A DNA stretch of 42,842 bases, taken from positions 1 to 42,842 of the forward strand of contig NCSJ02000348.1 of NCBI GenBank assembly GCA_002812745.2. Reading direction: 5' to 3'. The notes under the pieces were generated by a model. That model had not been told where the DNA came from. It searched no databases and saw nothing but the letters and a program-made list of their open reading frames with translations. A program made the translations under genes and the position numbers. The DNA is from Scytalidium lignicola (Eukaryota; Ascomycota; Leotiomycetes). Position 1 is the first letter of the stretch; the number at the start of each line of letters is the position of its first letter. Below, one piece after another: positions 9,637 to 21,300 of this stretch.

Positions 9637-11746
9637 ATGTTAAACTTCCGATCCAAGAACAAGGTTGCTCCGGCCAGAGAAACATTTACTCTCGCGGGCC
9701 AGGAGTACGATGCCGTCACATGGTGGCAGGACTCGGGCTTGCGCTCACTCTATATGATGCTGCTGATTCCCTTGGTCACTTCGATGACTAATGGCTACGA
9801 CGGCAAGTTTTTTACTTTACTTATTTATTATTTATTTTAAATGTTCCCAATAAGTATGATTGTGTTAACTTTGCCATCCAGGTAGTATGATGAACGCGTT
9901 GCAGACTAGTGACCAGTGGCAGCACTATTTTCACCACCCTAGAGGCTCCATTCTCTCCCTTTTCAACCTCATATTTGGCATCGGGCAGCTTGCAGCTATC
10001 CTACCATTCCCCTTTGGCGCCTATATTGCAGACCACTGGGGTAGAAGGTGGGGTATTATGATTGGCAGTATCATATCCCTCATTGGATGTGCCCTACAAA
10101 CTGCCAGTGTCAACTGTGAGTTTCGACAGTGTGAGATAGCTAACGGCAATGCTAATGTGATATAGTTCCTATGTTTCTGGTTGCCCGTCTAATCCTTGGA
10201 TTTGGTGGTACGACCTTTCCCCTAAAAACTAGGCTTTAATAAAATAAACTAACTGTAATAGTTATGATTGATCATGCTAGTGCTCCTCTTCTTGTGACAG
10301 AACTGTGCCACACTCAACATCGAGCAAGAGTAACGGCCGTCTATAACACTACGTGGTAAGTTGCCTTTTCGTTTGCCCCCGCCACATTGCTTGCTGATAT
10401 AGATACAGGTACTTTGGATCGATCATCGCAGCGTGGGCTACCTTTGGCACCATTAATATTCAGAATGAATGGTCTTGGCGTATCCCATCTCTCCTGCAAG
10501 GAGCGCCCGCCCTTTTCCAGATCTGCTTCATCTGGTTTGTCCCTGAAGTAAGATGGCGCCTATCTCAGTGCACTCTTTACTCCCTCCTCTCTACTAACAG
10601 GGTTCATTAGTCTCCACGATTCCTGATTGATAAAGAACGCCACGAAGAAGCCTTGAAGATACTAGTCAAGTATCACGGCAACGGCGAAGAAACAGAGCTG
10701 GTAATGGCTGAATACTTGGAGATCAAAGAGACACTTGCCCTCGAGAAGGAATTCGCAAGTAAAGTGACATGGGCTGAACTACTCTCCACCCCAGGAAACC
10801 GCAAGCGTACATTGATCTGCTTTGTGCAGGGATTCTTCTCTCAGTGGTCCGGCAATGGACTTGTGTCTTATTATTTGGTTCCAGTTTTAGAGACCATTGG
10901 TATCACTGGGTCTTCAGAGCAAGCAGGACTCAATGGCGGTCTCCAGATCTGGAACTTCATTGTTGCTCTCTGGGCTGCTTTTAATATCGATCGCTTTGGT
11001 CGCCGACCTATGGTAATTACTAGCACTGCAGCAATGCTGGTCATCTTCACTATTTGGACTATCTTGTCGGCGCTGTACAACAAGACTGGGAGTGCGGGTG
11101 ATGGTAAAGGTGTTATTGCAATGATCTTCTTCTACTATACAGCATTCAACTGCGGCTGGTAAGTATGATATGCTCCTGCATTATTCTGTTGAGTAGACTA
11201 ATGATTATTACTTTCAACAGGCAAGGTCTCGTGCTTGCATATCCCGTCGAGATTCTCCCATACAATATTCGTGCAAAGGGTTTAACAGTCACATTTTTGG
11301 GTGTTTCGACATCTAGTAAGANTTTTTTTTTCTATTACAGACAGCTCTATATTCGACTAACCAAATTATTCACCAGTCCTAAACCAGTACATAAATCCAG
11401 TCGGCCTCCAGAACGTAGGTTGGAAGTTCTACATCGTAAGTTTATGATATTTGGGGACCCCAATATTCTGCAGTTGCTAATTCAAGAACAGTTCTACTGC
11501 GTCTGGCTTCTCGTAGAATTAATTGTCGTTTACTTCCTCTGGGTAGAGACAAAGGTTTGTTTCTACTCTTACACTCGTCTGTTCCAGCTAATTGTTTTAA
11601 ACTACTAGAACACTCCTCTTGAAGAAGTTTGCAAGATTTTCGATGGCGAAGATGCCCATGTAGGAGGCATGGCAGCAACTAAAACTGGCCAGGCGGTGCT
11701 AGAACAAATTGACATCCGCGAGGCAACTGAGACAAAAGACCTCTGA
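9637..11746 (+). CDS. MFS sugar transporter (sugar porter / lactose-permease-like)
   Basis: Ten exons give a clean 525-residue reading: 9637-9802, 9882-10115, 10166-10207, 10262-10355, 10409-10547, 10611-11158, 11221-11315, 11377-11435, 11492-11554, 11609-11746. All introns are 50-79 bp. The first uses a GC donor (GCAAGT...CAG); the rest are GT-AG, several with clear CTAAC branch sites. The spliced protein has the sugar-porter signatures in order: TNGYDGSMMN in helix 1, DHWGRRWG, HRARVTAVYNTTWY, VPESPRFL, FSQWSGNGLVSYY, DRFGRRPM, YPVEILPYNIRAKGL, LNQYINPVGL and VETKNTPLEEV. Twelve membrane segments are expected, and the protein should act at the plasma membrane as a proton-coupled sugar importer. 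It is divergent from the beta-mannosidase, so beta-mannobiose or mannose is a reasonable guess at the substrate. One N falls in intron 7 and does not affect the reading. Confidence 0.93.
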
Positions 11747-12429
11747 AATAATATGATATGGCATGAATTTATTGGAAACCTCTGTTTAACACCAATTTGG
11801 ACAAGGCGATAGGCGGGAGATGAGGAAACTAGTCTTTAATAACCTGGTGAAAATTCCCGATTCTTATACCTGTGATATCATAGACAGGGTGTGATAATAA
11901 GTGTCATGGACATGATAGGAGAGACAGTGGATGATGAATAAAGTCGATACGCTATATAATTAAATATATACTTCTGCACAGAAACCTAATCTAACAGCCT
12001 TAGACACACCATCTTCAATCACCATTTGATACTGTATTATCTTGTAACTTGCCGATACTCCCGAGCGAGGCCAGTTGTTCCAGACTTACAGTACTCCGTA
12101 GATGGATTAGATTTGATAATTAAAAGTGGGATTCCCAACTAACTTTAAAGCGGGGTTAGAGATGGAATTTTCACTCGCCAGGGGCCCACTATTGGACCTT
12201 CTCAGCACCAGCTCAATTCGGAAGTGAAAGCCGGGACTAAAGAGGCTAATTATCCTGGCACGGAATGCAGGTCGTAACAGTAACATTCATCATCCCAGAC
12301 ACAGTCTGCTATCTGCGCCAATCTAGACCTCATGTACTGTACAACACAATAGTACCCGGTAAGGATAATGGCAATGTCGACTTCACGAGCAATCCAGAGA
12401 CGCGTTAAGACTGGTGAGACGATCTTTCC
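11747..12429. other. Intergenic: transporter 3' region and regulator promoter
   Basis: No supported gene. The first 200 bases probably hold the transporter 3' UTR (AATAAA-like ATGAATAAAG near 11935). The part nearest the zinc-cluster gene contains a short GC-richer segment around 12170-12260 that may be its promoter. Confidence 0.4.
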
Positions 12430-14568
12430 ATGTGTCTGCTGACCGGGCTGATCACGGGACTGACACATTTTACTGCAGGTTGGTAAGTTGCCAATATACT
12501 TTTATTGTTGTCCTCGGAGTTCTTCCTAGCTTATTTACGAGTACTAGCTAAATGCCATTTCGACAGTAAAACTTGCCGAAGGCGAAAAATAAAATGTAGG
12601 ATTCTTCATATCTTAACAAATGATCACTGCAACTTATGAAAAGAAGGTGACGAGCGTCGACCTCAGTGCCGCCATTGCGAAATTGGTCATCGTACTTGTA
12701 TATTTGATAATACAATCGAGCTTGTCCAGTCTACTAGACCTAATGTCTTTCGCTCTTCTTCCGATCATGTATGGCTTGATTACCCCACTGAAGGTGCGTG
12801 TCACAATATTCCTAGAAAAGGGTTCTGCATCCGAATACTGATACAATTGAACCAGTTACCTTCGTGTACCATCAGGTTGGTGCTGATGTACATGATGTAG
12901 ATAGCCTGCGTAGTACACCCGCTGCCACCGCTTCCCAAGTGAATACCACAGAACAATCCTTACCAGGCTCGTCTCTATCCAATGGTAATAGATCAGAGTA
13001 CCCTTCCTAGCTCTCACCTGCTAATCTCCGAAGGAGAATCACAGCATCCGGTCATAACAGAAGAGCACGAGACAAACGACCTCAGCGGGGAGTTTAGACC
13101 CTCCATAGGCTCAAGTCCCGTCGACGTATTTTCATCATATTCTGGTGAAAGTGGAAATAGAGTAGACTTGACTCTAGATGAGGCTGTAACAACCTCCCAA
13201 GTCAAAAGCCTCTCAAGGTCTTCTGTCTTTGCAAACGGTCCGTGGGCACCACTAAGTGACCCCGAAGATGCTCGTTTATTCCAGCACTACGTAGACAATC
13301 TAGCCAGCTGGGTAAGTCTGATGTTGTTATGTTTTTACGGGACTGATTTTATTAGCTTGATCTGAATGACCCTGAGCGCTACTTCACAACTTTCGTTCCT
13401 CACTTTGCACTTCGCTGTCCTATGCTATTGAGTGCCATTCTCTCATTCTCTGCTAGCCATCTCAGCCGGCTTGACTCGTCTTGTGATGCACTCACCGGTA
13501 TCGACTACCACAATAAGTGTATCAAAAGACTTATACCAGCCTTAGCAGACCCATCACTTGCTTTAGACCCTATCCTACCTTTATCAACTGTCATTTTACG
13601 AATGCATGAGATGCTTACGTATGAGACGGACCAGCAGCGTCACTTACGTGGCTGTTCTTCACTTTTCGCTTGCAATCGAAGTCGAGAGATGAAAGGGACA
13701 GCTTTCTGGACCTATATTCGCGAAGAGATCTTAGTTGCGTTGCCAAACAGATCGCCGACTAATATTGACACCAGTACTTGGAAAGATGAGATCTGCTGGG
13801 AAGGGACCACTGACTCGGTTCACACTAACCGCATGACCTGGTTGGCTATTGAGGTCATTAACTTCTGTTTTGGAGACACTTTGAAGACTAATCCCAGCAA
13901 GTCAATTGAGTTGCATCAGGAGATTGACCTCTGGAAGCAATCGCTACCGGAGACTTTCAAACCCCTTTATACTATTAACGATGGGAAAGCTTTCCCAAAG
14001 ATTTCATTTTTATGTACCTGGCATGGTATCTTACTCTAATCTGGTTCGCGAAATTCTGCATGCTTGTATACTGATCGCTCGTTCTCTAGTTATCGGTATG
14101 CAGTTTTACCACATGACTAAAGTTCTTCTGGCTCTTTACAACCCCAATCACGCCAATGGGATGGACTTTTTAGACTTGGCGCGAATGATTGAGGTTAACG
14201 TCACTTTTTTCTTTCTTATCTTTCTCTTCACTATAAGATGCATAAAGGAGTTGCTGCTGACCTCTGCACAGGCAGATATTCGAGAGCATACTGTTCAACT
14301 ATGTGGCATGATTAAATGTCTTGGAAGCAAGCATGCAGGGGCACTTGTAAACGGTGTGCAGCCTCTTATACTTTGTATGTATTTCCCATGATGAGATAAT
14401 TTTCTTTTCCAGAAAGTAACGAATCTAGGTGGGCGGAGTTTGAAGAATCGTGATGAGCAACTAGAATTAGTGAGAATGCTACGTCAAATTGAACGCGATA
14501 CAGCCTGGCCTACTGGACAGGGTATACAATCCTTACAAAAAGCCTGGGGTAGACAGATAAGCTATTAA
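12430..14568 (+). CDS. Zn2Cys6 transcription factor, fungal_trans_2-like
   Basis: Nine exons assemble in frame to 554 residues: 12430-12482, 12567-12595, 12647-12793, 12856-12984, 13034-13311, 13356-14025, 14090-14193, 14272-14374, 14417-14568. Splicing rebuilds a complete zinc cluster near residues 18-46, with segments CKTCRRRKIKC, DERRPQC and RHCEIGHRTC. All six cysteines have standard spacing. A Ser/Thr-rich linker follows (about residues 75-170). Then comes a helical region with DPERYFTTFVPHFALRCPML, HLRGCSSLF, WEGTTD, GMQFYHMTKVLLALYNP and a C-terminal DTAWPTGQG...LQKAWG, typical of the PF11951/ARCA-like group. The protein should bind CGG-type sites in the nucleus. The start is the only ATG in frame before the first Cys. 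The last intron, ending in AAAG, is the least certain junction. It lies 683 bp after the transporter on the same strand and is the best candidate regulator of the mannoside genes. Confidence 0.85.
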
Positions 14569-15830
14569 TAAATGTATAATGCCTAGTATCTGTTTTCTTA
14601 CTCGGAGTCTTTGCTATTGTTAAACTAATGCTTTCCTGCATCTTGAAGGGTCTTGAACGCGTTATTGTAAGAATGATAGCCTGGATGGTTCTTACGAATA
14701 GTCATCAAGTGAAAGTATTAATTTTGTACTTGTTTAAATGTAATAACACGGTTTTATTATATTATTAAAAAACTTTGTATTAAAGTGATTGTAAGAGTTA
14801 AAAGTGACTAATATATGTATAACATTTCTAATAATTAACTTATCAAGAAGATAATATATTTTCGTTCTACTGTTAGTAGATGTAAGCCTGAACTAAATCG
14901 ACTTCCTACTGATTCTGTAACTTTGCGCACAAATATCTCAACAACTAGAGAGCTGAAGCGAGTCAAATAATATATATATCAAAATGGCTTGCTCGAATTA
15001 ATAGAAATATCCATTTTAATTATGTATCTTTTATAGAAATCTATTATAAACCGTCGGTTGAAGTGAGTTTGGTGTAAAAGTGTTCTCGCTTGAACTTTCT
15101 CGGATTCTTAAACATAGCTATCCAAGTGGTCTATGATATATCACTATATATATAAGTACATACACGTTTATTCCAGTAGTTGTGAACCTCGCGTTCAACT
15201 TAAGTAACTATTCTTTACATCGCAATATATACTCTTACTACTTATCTTGTTCCATTCCCTTGGCTATCAGGAGTAAAGTGTACCTGGCCTTTTTTTTTTA
15301 AGGAATTGCTGCCTGATTTTTTTCAGGCACCAAAAGTCAGGTGAGGATTAGCCGGTTGACAACTAGTTGGCAGTTAGTTGACAACTGGCCGTCATTAAAA
15401 ATCGAATTATCAAATTCTATGAGTCTGATTAATTATATTTACAACGTTTATTTAAAAGTAATAAAATGAAATTACTAAATCTTATAAATTTAATCAACTA
15501 TTATCTGTTATGGTTACCACCAGAGTCTCGTCCACTTTGTTCCGCTGTAGCAAAGAGAACACCAGCAATCGCTATCGGTTGTAGCTCAGGCCGGGTATTG
15601 ATTTTTAATTTCTCAGAATAGAAATTTATTCATCGGAATATAATCAACTAATGGATGTGAAAGTCAATACTATTATTGTTCTCTCTTTATCTCTTTGTCC
15701 TTGAACAATTTTGGGTTCTTAGAGTCTATAGTATATGTATAGAATCCTATTGTAGATTTTAGTAGCATGGTCCAATTGACTATAAGTTGATTGGGTTACT
15801 ATCGGTTGCGATAACCTTGACAACAATTCC
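14569..15830. other. AT-rich convergent spacer
   Basis: The spacer lies between two convergent genes and has no supported ORF. It holds a perfect hairpin, TGCCTGA-loop-TCAGGCA with a T-rich loop (15310-15329). It also holds a short repeat of AGTTGACAACT-like units (about 15355-15390) and an AGCCTGAACTAAATCGACTT stretch near 14885 that resembles the end of the element at 3077-3523. The hairpin could act in transcript ending, which is unproven. Confidence 0.4.
15310..15329. repeat. Perfect 7-bp stem hairpin with T-rich loop
   Basis: TGCCTGA and TCAGGCA flank a run of six T. It is located between the convergent 3' ends of the zinc-cluster gene and the secreted-protein gene. Confidence 0.5.
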
Positions 15831-16772
15831 TCACGATAGAGGCACAACACTTAATGACACTGCATCACAAACCAAGCTATTAAACGCCTCCAGAAGACCA
15901 TCACAATCCTGCAGAACACTATATCCATTGTCCTCATTTGTTATCGAAACACTCAGATCTTGACCAATAGTCACGGCGACGGCGGCATAACCATAACTAG
16001 CATTCGGTCCAATCTGATTAGCGGAGTTGAAATACAATGGGCTTAATCCCTCAGCATTTTCATTTCCGAGAAAACCGTCGGAAAGGAGCTGCAGCTCATT
16101 GCTCGATAACACAAAACCGGAAGCGTGGGTAATGTCTGTTGTGAATTCGGTATACGAGTTCTCTATGTTACCCAAAGGAGTGTATAAGAACTCTGGCTGG
16201 GGAAGGGATGTGCCGGATGCAACTATGAGGAAGGTTGAGACCGTTACTGTGGCAGTATAATCTACAGCAGCGGTTGGTGAAGGAGCTGTAGTCGTGGCCT
16301 TGGTTACTCCAGCACAGGAGCAGGCGGAAGAATAACGGACTGGCACTGGAGTTGTATTCCCATCACAGGCTGCCGAGGCAAAGTCGGGGATATTTGAAGG
16401 AATGACGGTCGTGGATGTTCCCGTTGGGCTTGGAAGGACCGAGGGTGGAAGATCGGCACCCACAGAAGAAAAGACATATGAGGTTGCGACGGCGTTCCAA
16501 ACAGTCCTACAAGTTAAGTGTTAGAAGAAGCTTGTTATGGTAGCTTTGGTGTTTCTGGTAGTTACTGCAGTAACTTACGTCGACGGTGGAATCACCGTAG
16601 CAGAAAAATACGAAGAGCACTGGGATATATGGCTGCTCAAAGCCGCGGTTCCAAATGCTGTACCAGTAACCGCCCTGGCGCAATTATCGGCGTTACATGC
16701 ACCTCGTCGATCAAAGGAGAGACCCAAGACAGTTGGAGCAATGCTCGAGAGGAGAATCAGGAAGGACTTCAT
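15831..16772 (-). CDS. Secreted Cys-containing protein of unknown function
   Basis: Two exons (16579-16772 and 15831-16506, minus strand) join across a 72-bp intron (GTAAGTTACTG...CTTGTAG), giving 289 residues. The N-terminus MKSFLILLSSIAPTVLGLSF is a clear signal peptide with cleavage likely near LGL-S. Cysteines cluster early (CNADNC, QCSS), in the middle (AACDG and SACSC) and at the end (DCDG, VCD). Between them lie Ser/Thr/Pro-rich stretches such as PSPTGTSTTVIPS and TTTAPSPTAAVDYTATVTVS that are likely O-glycosylated. The C-terminal half looks folded (GYAAVAVTIGQDLSVSITNE). I see no GPI-type hydrophobic tail and no catalytic family. Proteins with an N-terminal CNxDNC segment are common among uncharacterised ascomycete secreted proteins. 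It is convergent with the zinc-cluster gene and shows no sign of being part of the mannoside set. Confidence 0.8.
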
Positions 16773-17740
16773 GGCTGTATGATGTTATTGAAGCTTGTGG
16801 AACATGTTATAGACTGAATTGCAAGTGCAGATCTTACTGAGGGATAACAGCTATCTTTTATAGACTTACCGTCAACGGAGTCGTAAAGGGACTGTAAACT
16901 ATCGATACGTAGTATCCATGAATGTTTCTGTAGAAATCAGACCGCTCGGCGTACCCGAGGAAGCTGAACGACGGGAGAAGCGGTCACCACAGATATCCCA
17001 TGCATCCTAATGGATTATCGCTCAGTCGATTGAGTAAGGGATAGCTACACACTACGAAGGCTGATTTCGGGCGATCTATTTACTTATATGTAAGGGCAGA
17101 GTAGTCCCTTAGTGATACCGGATTAAGAAAGGGGGCGTTGAAAAAGGCCTTAAAGGAGACGCTCGTGGCGCTGTAGGAATCGACAACGTTTTCGATAGTG
17201 TCGGGGTTTGAACCTGGTCTGATCTTTGAGCCAATTAACTGTCAGCTTACCCTGTTTGGGTAACTTTCCTAGTGCCACCATGAATAATATCGTTAGCACC
17301 CAGCACCAAAATACGGGGTAATGTCAAGTCCCTTTTTCTACGTCCGGTGATATAGCAAGCAGTGGCGTTTTGGCGCAGCTAGCGTTTGGTTCAGCTGGTG
17401 TTTTGGCTCAGCTGGCATTTTGGAACCGTCTTCCTGTGCTAGATACCAGTGTGTTTGCGGAGCGGAGAGCCGTAGGAGGCAGGAGGACGCTGAGACACAA
17501 ATTCCATTGATGATGACTATCGTTAGGTGACGATATAGCAAAACATGTGTATATTAGCCGGGGAAATGGTGGAGCTGACAAGGCCCGGTTGCGTTGTAGT
17601 TCGTCTTATTAGATTTCGTCTGTGCGAATAATGGGGTAATTCTAGACGCCGATAATCTGGGGTGGCTGAATCTCACTCTTTCTCAACTCTACCTAGCTCG
17701 GCATGTTCCGTGCTTTTTATCTCTCTGACCTTTTACGAAG
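16773..17740. other. Intergenic, no supported gene
   Basis: This stretch contains the promoter of the secreted-protein gene and then moderate-GC sequence without a credible ORF. A minus-strand open frame of 67 codons near 17338-17541 overlaps an imperfect 17-bp tandem repeat and looks like chance. Confidence 0.4.
17365..17423 (+). repeat. Imperfect ~17-bp tandem repeat (GTTTTGGCTCAGCTGG-like)
   Basis: Three full units and part of a fourth, each a variant of G-TTTTGGC-CAGCTGG, follow one another. No coding meaning is apparent. Confidence 0.5.
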
Positions 17741-18228
17741 AGTCACATATCCGAAGCAAATATTTGTATTTGCAATCTCTCCTTTTCATACGTCNTTTTT
17801 CTTCCTAACCCTCCTTATCAATCTTACATCTTCTTTTTCAAATTTCAAACACTTACAACATTTTTCTTAAATTGAGTTTTTACGCAACAGTAGCCTTTAA
17901 CACCTGTAAAGGACTGTAAATTACTTCATTTTATACTTATAAGTCAATTCCTTCTTGGATATAGCATTTCATACTTTGTTTTAGGGAAAATGGTAGCTTT
18001 TACCTTTTACTGCACGAATTTGAGTGTAGAAACTGCTAATTTTATACATTTGCAAGAACTACAATCTTTTATTAACTTTAACTGCAATCTAAAAAGATAT
18101 TAAAAGGACTTTAATGTTATTTCTTTTTCTTGTCTTAACTTAGGTAATAATATATATAATAATAATATAACAACTATAGTTATAAGTAGTTAACTTGATA
18201 AAATAAAATAAAAAGCAAAAATTTAATA
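17741..18228. other. AT-rich sequence left of the Copia element
   Basis: Composition falls sharply to AT-rich here, with T-rich tracts at about 17800-17880. There is no recognisable gene. It could be diverged transposon sequence, including the missing part of the second Copia copy, but I could not align it by eye. Confidence 0.35.
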
Positions 18229-18399
18229 TGTTGAATTAGGACAGCAAAAGCATAGTACACAATATGGGGTTCCTCTGTATATTATAGTGTTGTAGTAACT
18301 ATGTATGAGTAGAAGAGCTAACTAATGGAACTACCTAAAGTGGAAGTCATGTGCAATAAGTGATGTGATGCTTAAGATGGCACATAGGATATCACAACA
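18229..18399 (-). repeat. 3' LTR of the Copia element
   Basis: 171 bp starting TGTTGAATTAGG and ending GATATCACAACA on the plus strand, with inverted TGTTG/CAACA tips. It keeps more C and G than the right LTR and is therefore closer to the ancestral sequence. Confidence 0.8.
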
Positions 18400-21300
18400 T
18401 ACCCTCATGTTATCAAAGTACCGAAAATTAATGCAAAAGTACCTTAAATCCTATACAAAAATGAGTATGGAAACACTTGAACTATAAAACAAAATGTTGT
18501 AAGTGTAATACCAAAGCTTGAAATGGGAAATTTATCAATTCAAAGTGATCAATTCAGAATAATCGATTTTAAACTTAATAAATCTATAAACTTTGCATGT
18601 TTAACTGAATTTAAAGTTTTTATAAGGTTGTTAACTATTATATTTACAATAAGGATATAATTTAAAACAATCTCTCTTGATTATACTTTCTTATATACAA
18701 ATTAATATTTGATATTAATGTGTTTAACCNTTTTTTAATTGTTTAATAGTCTTAATTATAAAAAAGAAGCCTTGATTATTATTATTTAAGATAATTTTAA
18801 AGTTTATAACGTTGACTTAGAGTTTTAACAGTAATCTGGTTAGTTATATAACTTTACATAACATTTTAAAGAAAGTATAATATTTAGCTTTTATAATAAA
18901 TAATATAATATAAGATAATTGTTGACAATGTTAGGAAATAAGGTTATTACTTAAAAAGAAGAAATAACTTATAGTAAATTAATGTATTTCTAAGTAACCA
19001 TTATAGTTAAAGTTGTTGAAACTTAGAAATCAACGTTTTTATTATCTTTAAATATAATACTAACATCTTGAATACTTTAAAAGTATTAAAAGACTTGTTT
19101 AACTAACTTTAAGTATTGTAAAGATAGATTTTAAAGGAATTATAAGAGTTAGAAGATTAGAAAGGATAAATCAAGATATATTTATATTATAAGATATATA
19201 ACAAAATTAACTTTTTCAGAATAAAGTTATATATTTTAAAGAGTAATTATATTATTATATTTGATTATAAACTTAATTATATTTATTTTAAAAGGAATAA
19301 AATAAGGTTTAATATTATTATACTTAAATTGATTAAAAATCTACTTAATATACTTATTCTAAACAAGTAAAATAATATATTTCTCTTAATCTTGTATAAT
19401 ATACATTTTTAAAAACCAAGATATAAGTTTTATATTAATTATTTTAAATAAATTATAAAGAATTAACTTAACCTTGTCAAATTAAAAGCTTAAGATTAAT
19501 AATTAGAAAATCATCAATATAAGTGTAAATAAAAATACTTAAACATTGATTAAAAAAGATATTAAGGTTAAATTGAAGAGGAAGAAAGTTAATCTTAATT
19601 AATTTAAAGTTAAACTTCAATTACTAACAATAAAGAGTTTGTTTTAATTTATATAAAGACTTCAGAAGAAGAAGAATAAGATGATCATCATTAATATTAA
19701 TATATTCAACATTAAAAGTTTAAAAATCCTTAATAGTAAATCCTTTAAGGANATTTATATANATTTTTANNTTGATATTATTATTCNAAAAAGGTTGTAA
19801 TAACGTTTATTTAGTATATTTGCTAGTTATAAACAATGACAATTAACATTAATATCTTCTATGTTGTTAACTTGATAACACTTGCTTAAGTTTGATCATA
19901 ATCCACTTTATGACACTGTTTGTATTCCTTGATTACAAACTTGGCTTTAAAACGTTTAATTTGACAGTTTACATTATATTTGATATGATAAACTTATTAG
20001 CTTTTCAAGGTATGCTTTTCAAGAGGAAGTTGAGTAAGTTTGAAAGTCTTATACTTTACTAAAGACTTGAGCTTAGTTATTATAACATCTTCTCATTCCT
20101 TAGAATATAGAGTATTAAGGGCTTCCTTGTAAGATTTTAGTTTTATGAGATTATCTGTTACAACTAAGGTATACCTTAAATTCAGAGTAGAACAAGTTGT
20201 AAGATAATAGCCATAAGTTATAATAATTGTTGGAGGTTGACTAAGAATCTCTTCTTTATCAGGAAAGGCTTTAGAAATGACTGGAGATGGAGAAACAATT
20301 AGAGATAGAGTTTAAGTGCTTGATTTTACAGCTTGTAAGTGTATAACATGANTTTTTTATAAGATTAATATGTATAATATTAAAGTTGGTATGTCCTTGT
20401 TCAAGCTTCTTATTCTTTAAGCCTTTTAGATGATTACAACTACGTTTAGTAGGTATAACTACCTGAGGAAGTTTATTTTCAGACATCTCCTCTTTCTTCT
20501 CCTTAGTAAGTTGTATAACCTCTTTAAACATAGAGTTTAACTATGAAGGGAAAGTTGTATTTTATAAGGTAGAAGGTGAAGATAGTAGAGAATGTGAGGA
20601 ATTAGCTTTAGCAATAGCTTTAGTATCTTAAGCTTTGACAACAAGCTCTTCTGAGTGTAAATTACCCTTTGTAAAGGTAATATAAGAAGTGTAGACTAGC
20701 TTGTAAGTGTATAAAGGAATTTAACAATGATAAATCAAGTTATCCTTAAAGCTTAATAATATACCCTCTTCAACCTTAGAAGTTATCTTTTAAGAAGTTA
20801 TATAATGTTCTTTGTTAACATGTATAAAGATTTTGGAATTAATAATACAAAGGTTTAATAGATTAGGTTTACAATTAATACTAAAGGGAGAAACTTGTTT
20901 TATAAAGGCTTTAAATAAAGTAATATTACTTATAAGAGTTCTGGTTACAAGATGATTATTAATATATATAATTGATTTGTATACTTTGTTCTAAAGTGTA
21001 AGAGGAATGTTAATAACAATCATAATAATATAAGTTCTTGTAAATATAAAATGTTCAATTCTTTTAAAGACTTCATTTTGTTATAATGTATAAGGAGTAG
21101 TCTCTTTATGTTAAATACCTTTATGATTATAGAAGGTATTAAGTTTCTTTTTATTAAACTTATTTTTACTATTAATTTAAATCAGTTTAAGAGTAATATT
21201 CCATTGATTCTTAAGAAGAGTATAATGTATAATTATAGTATTATATGTACTTTTCTTTTCTTTATAAGTATAACCTTAAGTAGTATCAGAATAATTATCC

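Noticed and set aside
4086..16772. Secondary-metabolite cluster
   Set aside because: No polyketide synthase, peptide synthetase, terpene synthase or P450 gene is present; the contents fit sugar use.
17205..17235. GGGTTTGAACCTGG resembling a tRNA B-box
   Set aside because: No A-box or cloverleaf could be built upstream, and the T-arm does not pair properly.
17338..17541. 67-codon minus-strand frame
   Set aside because: It overlaps a tandem repeat and has no recognisable protein features.
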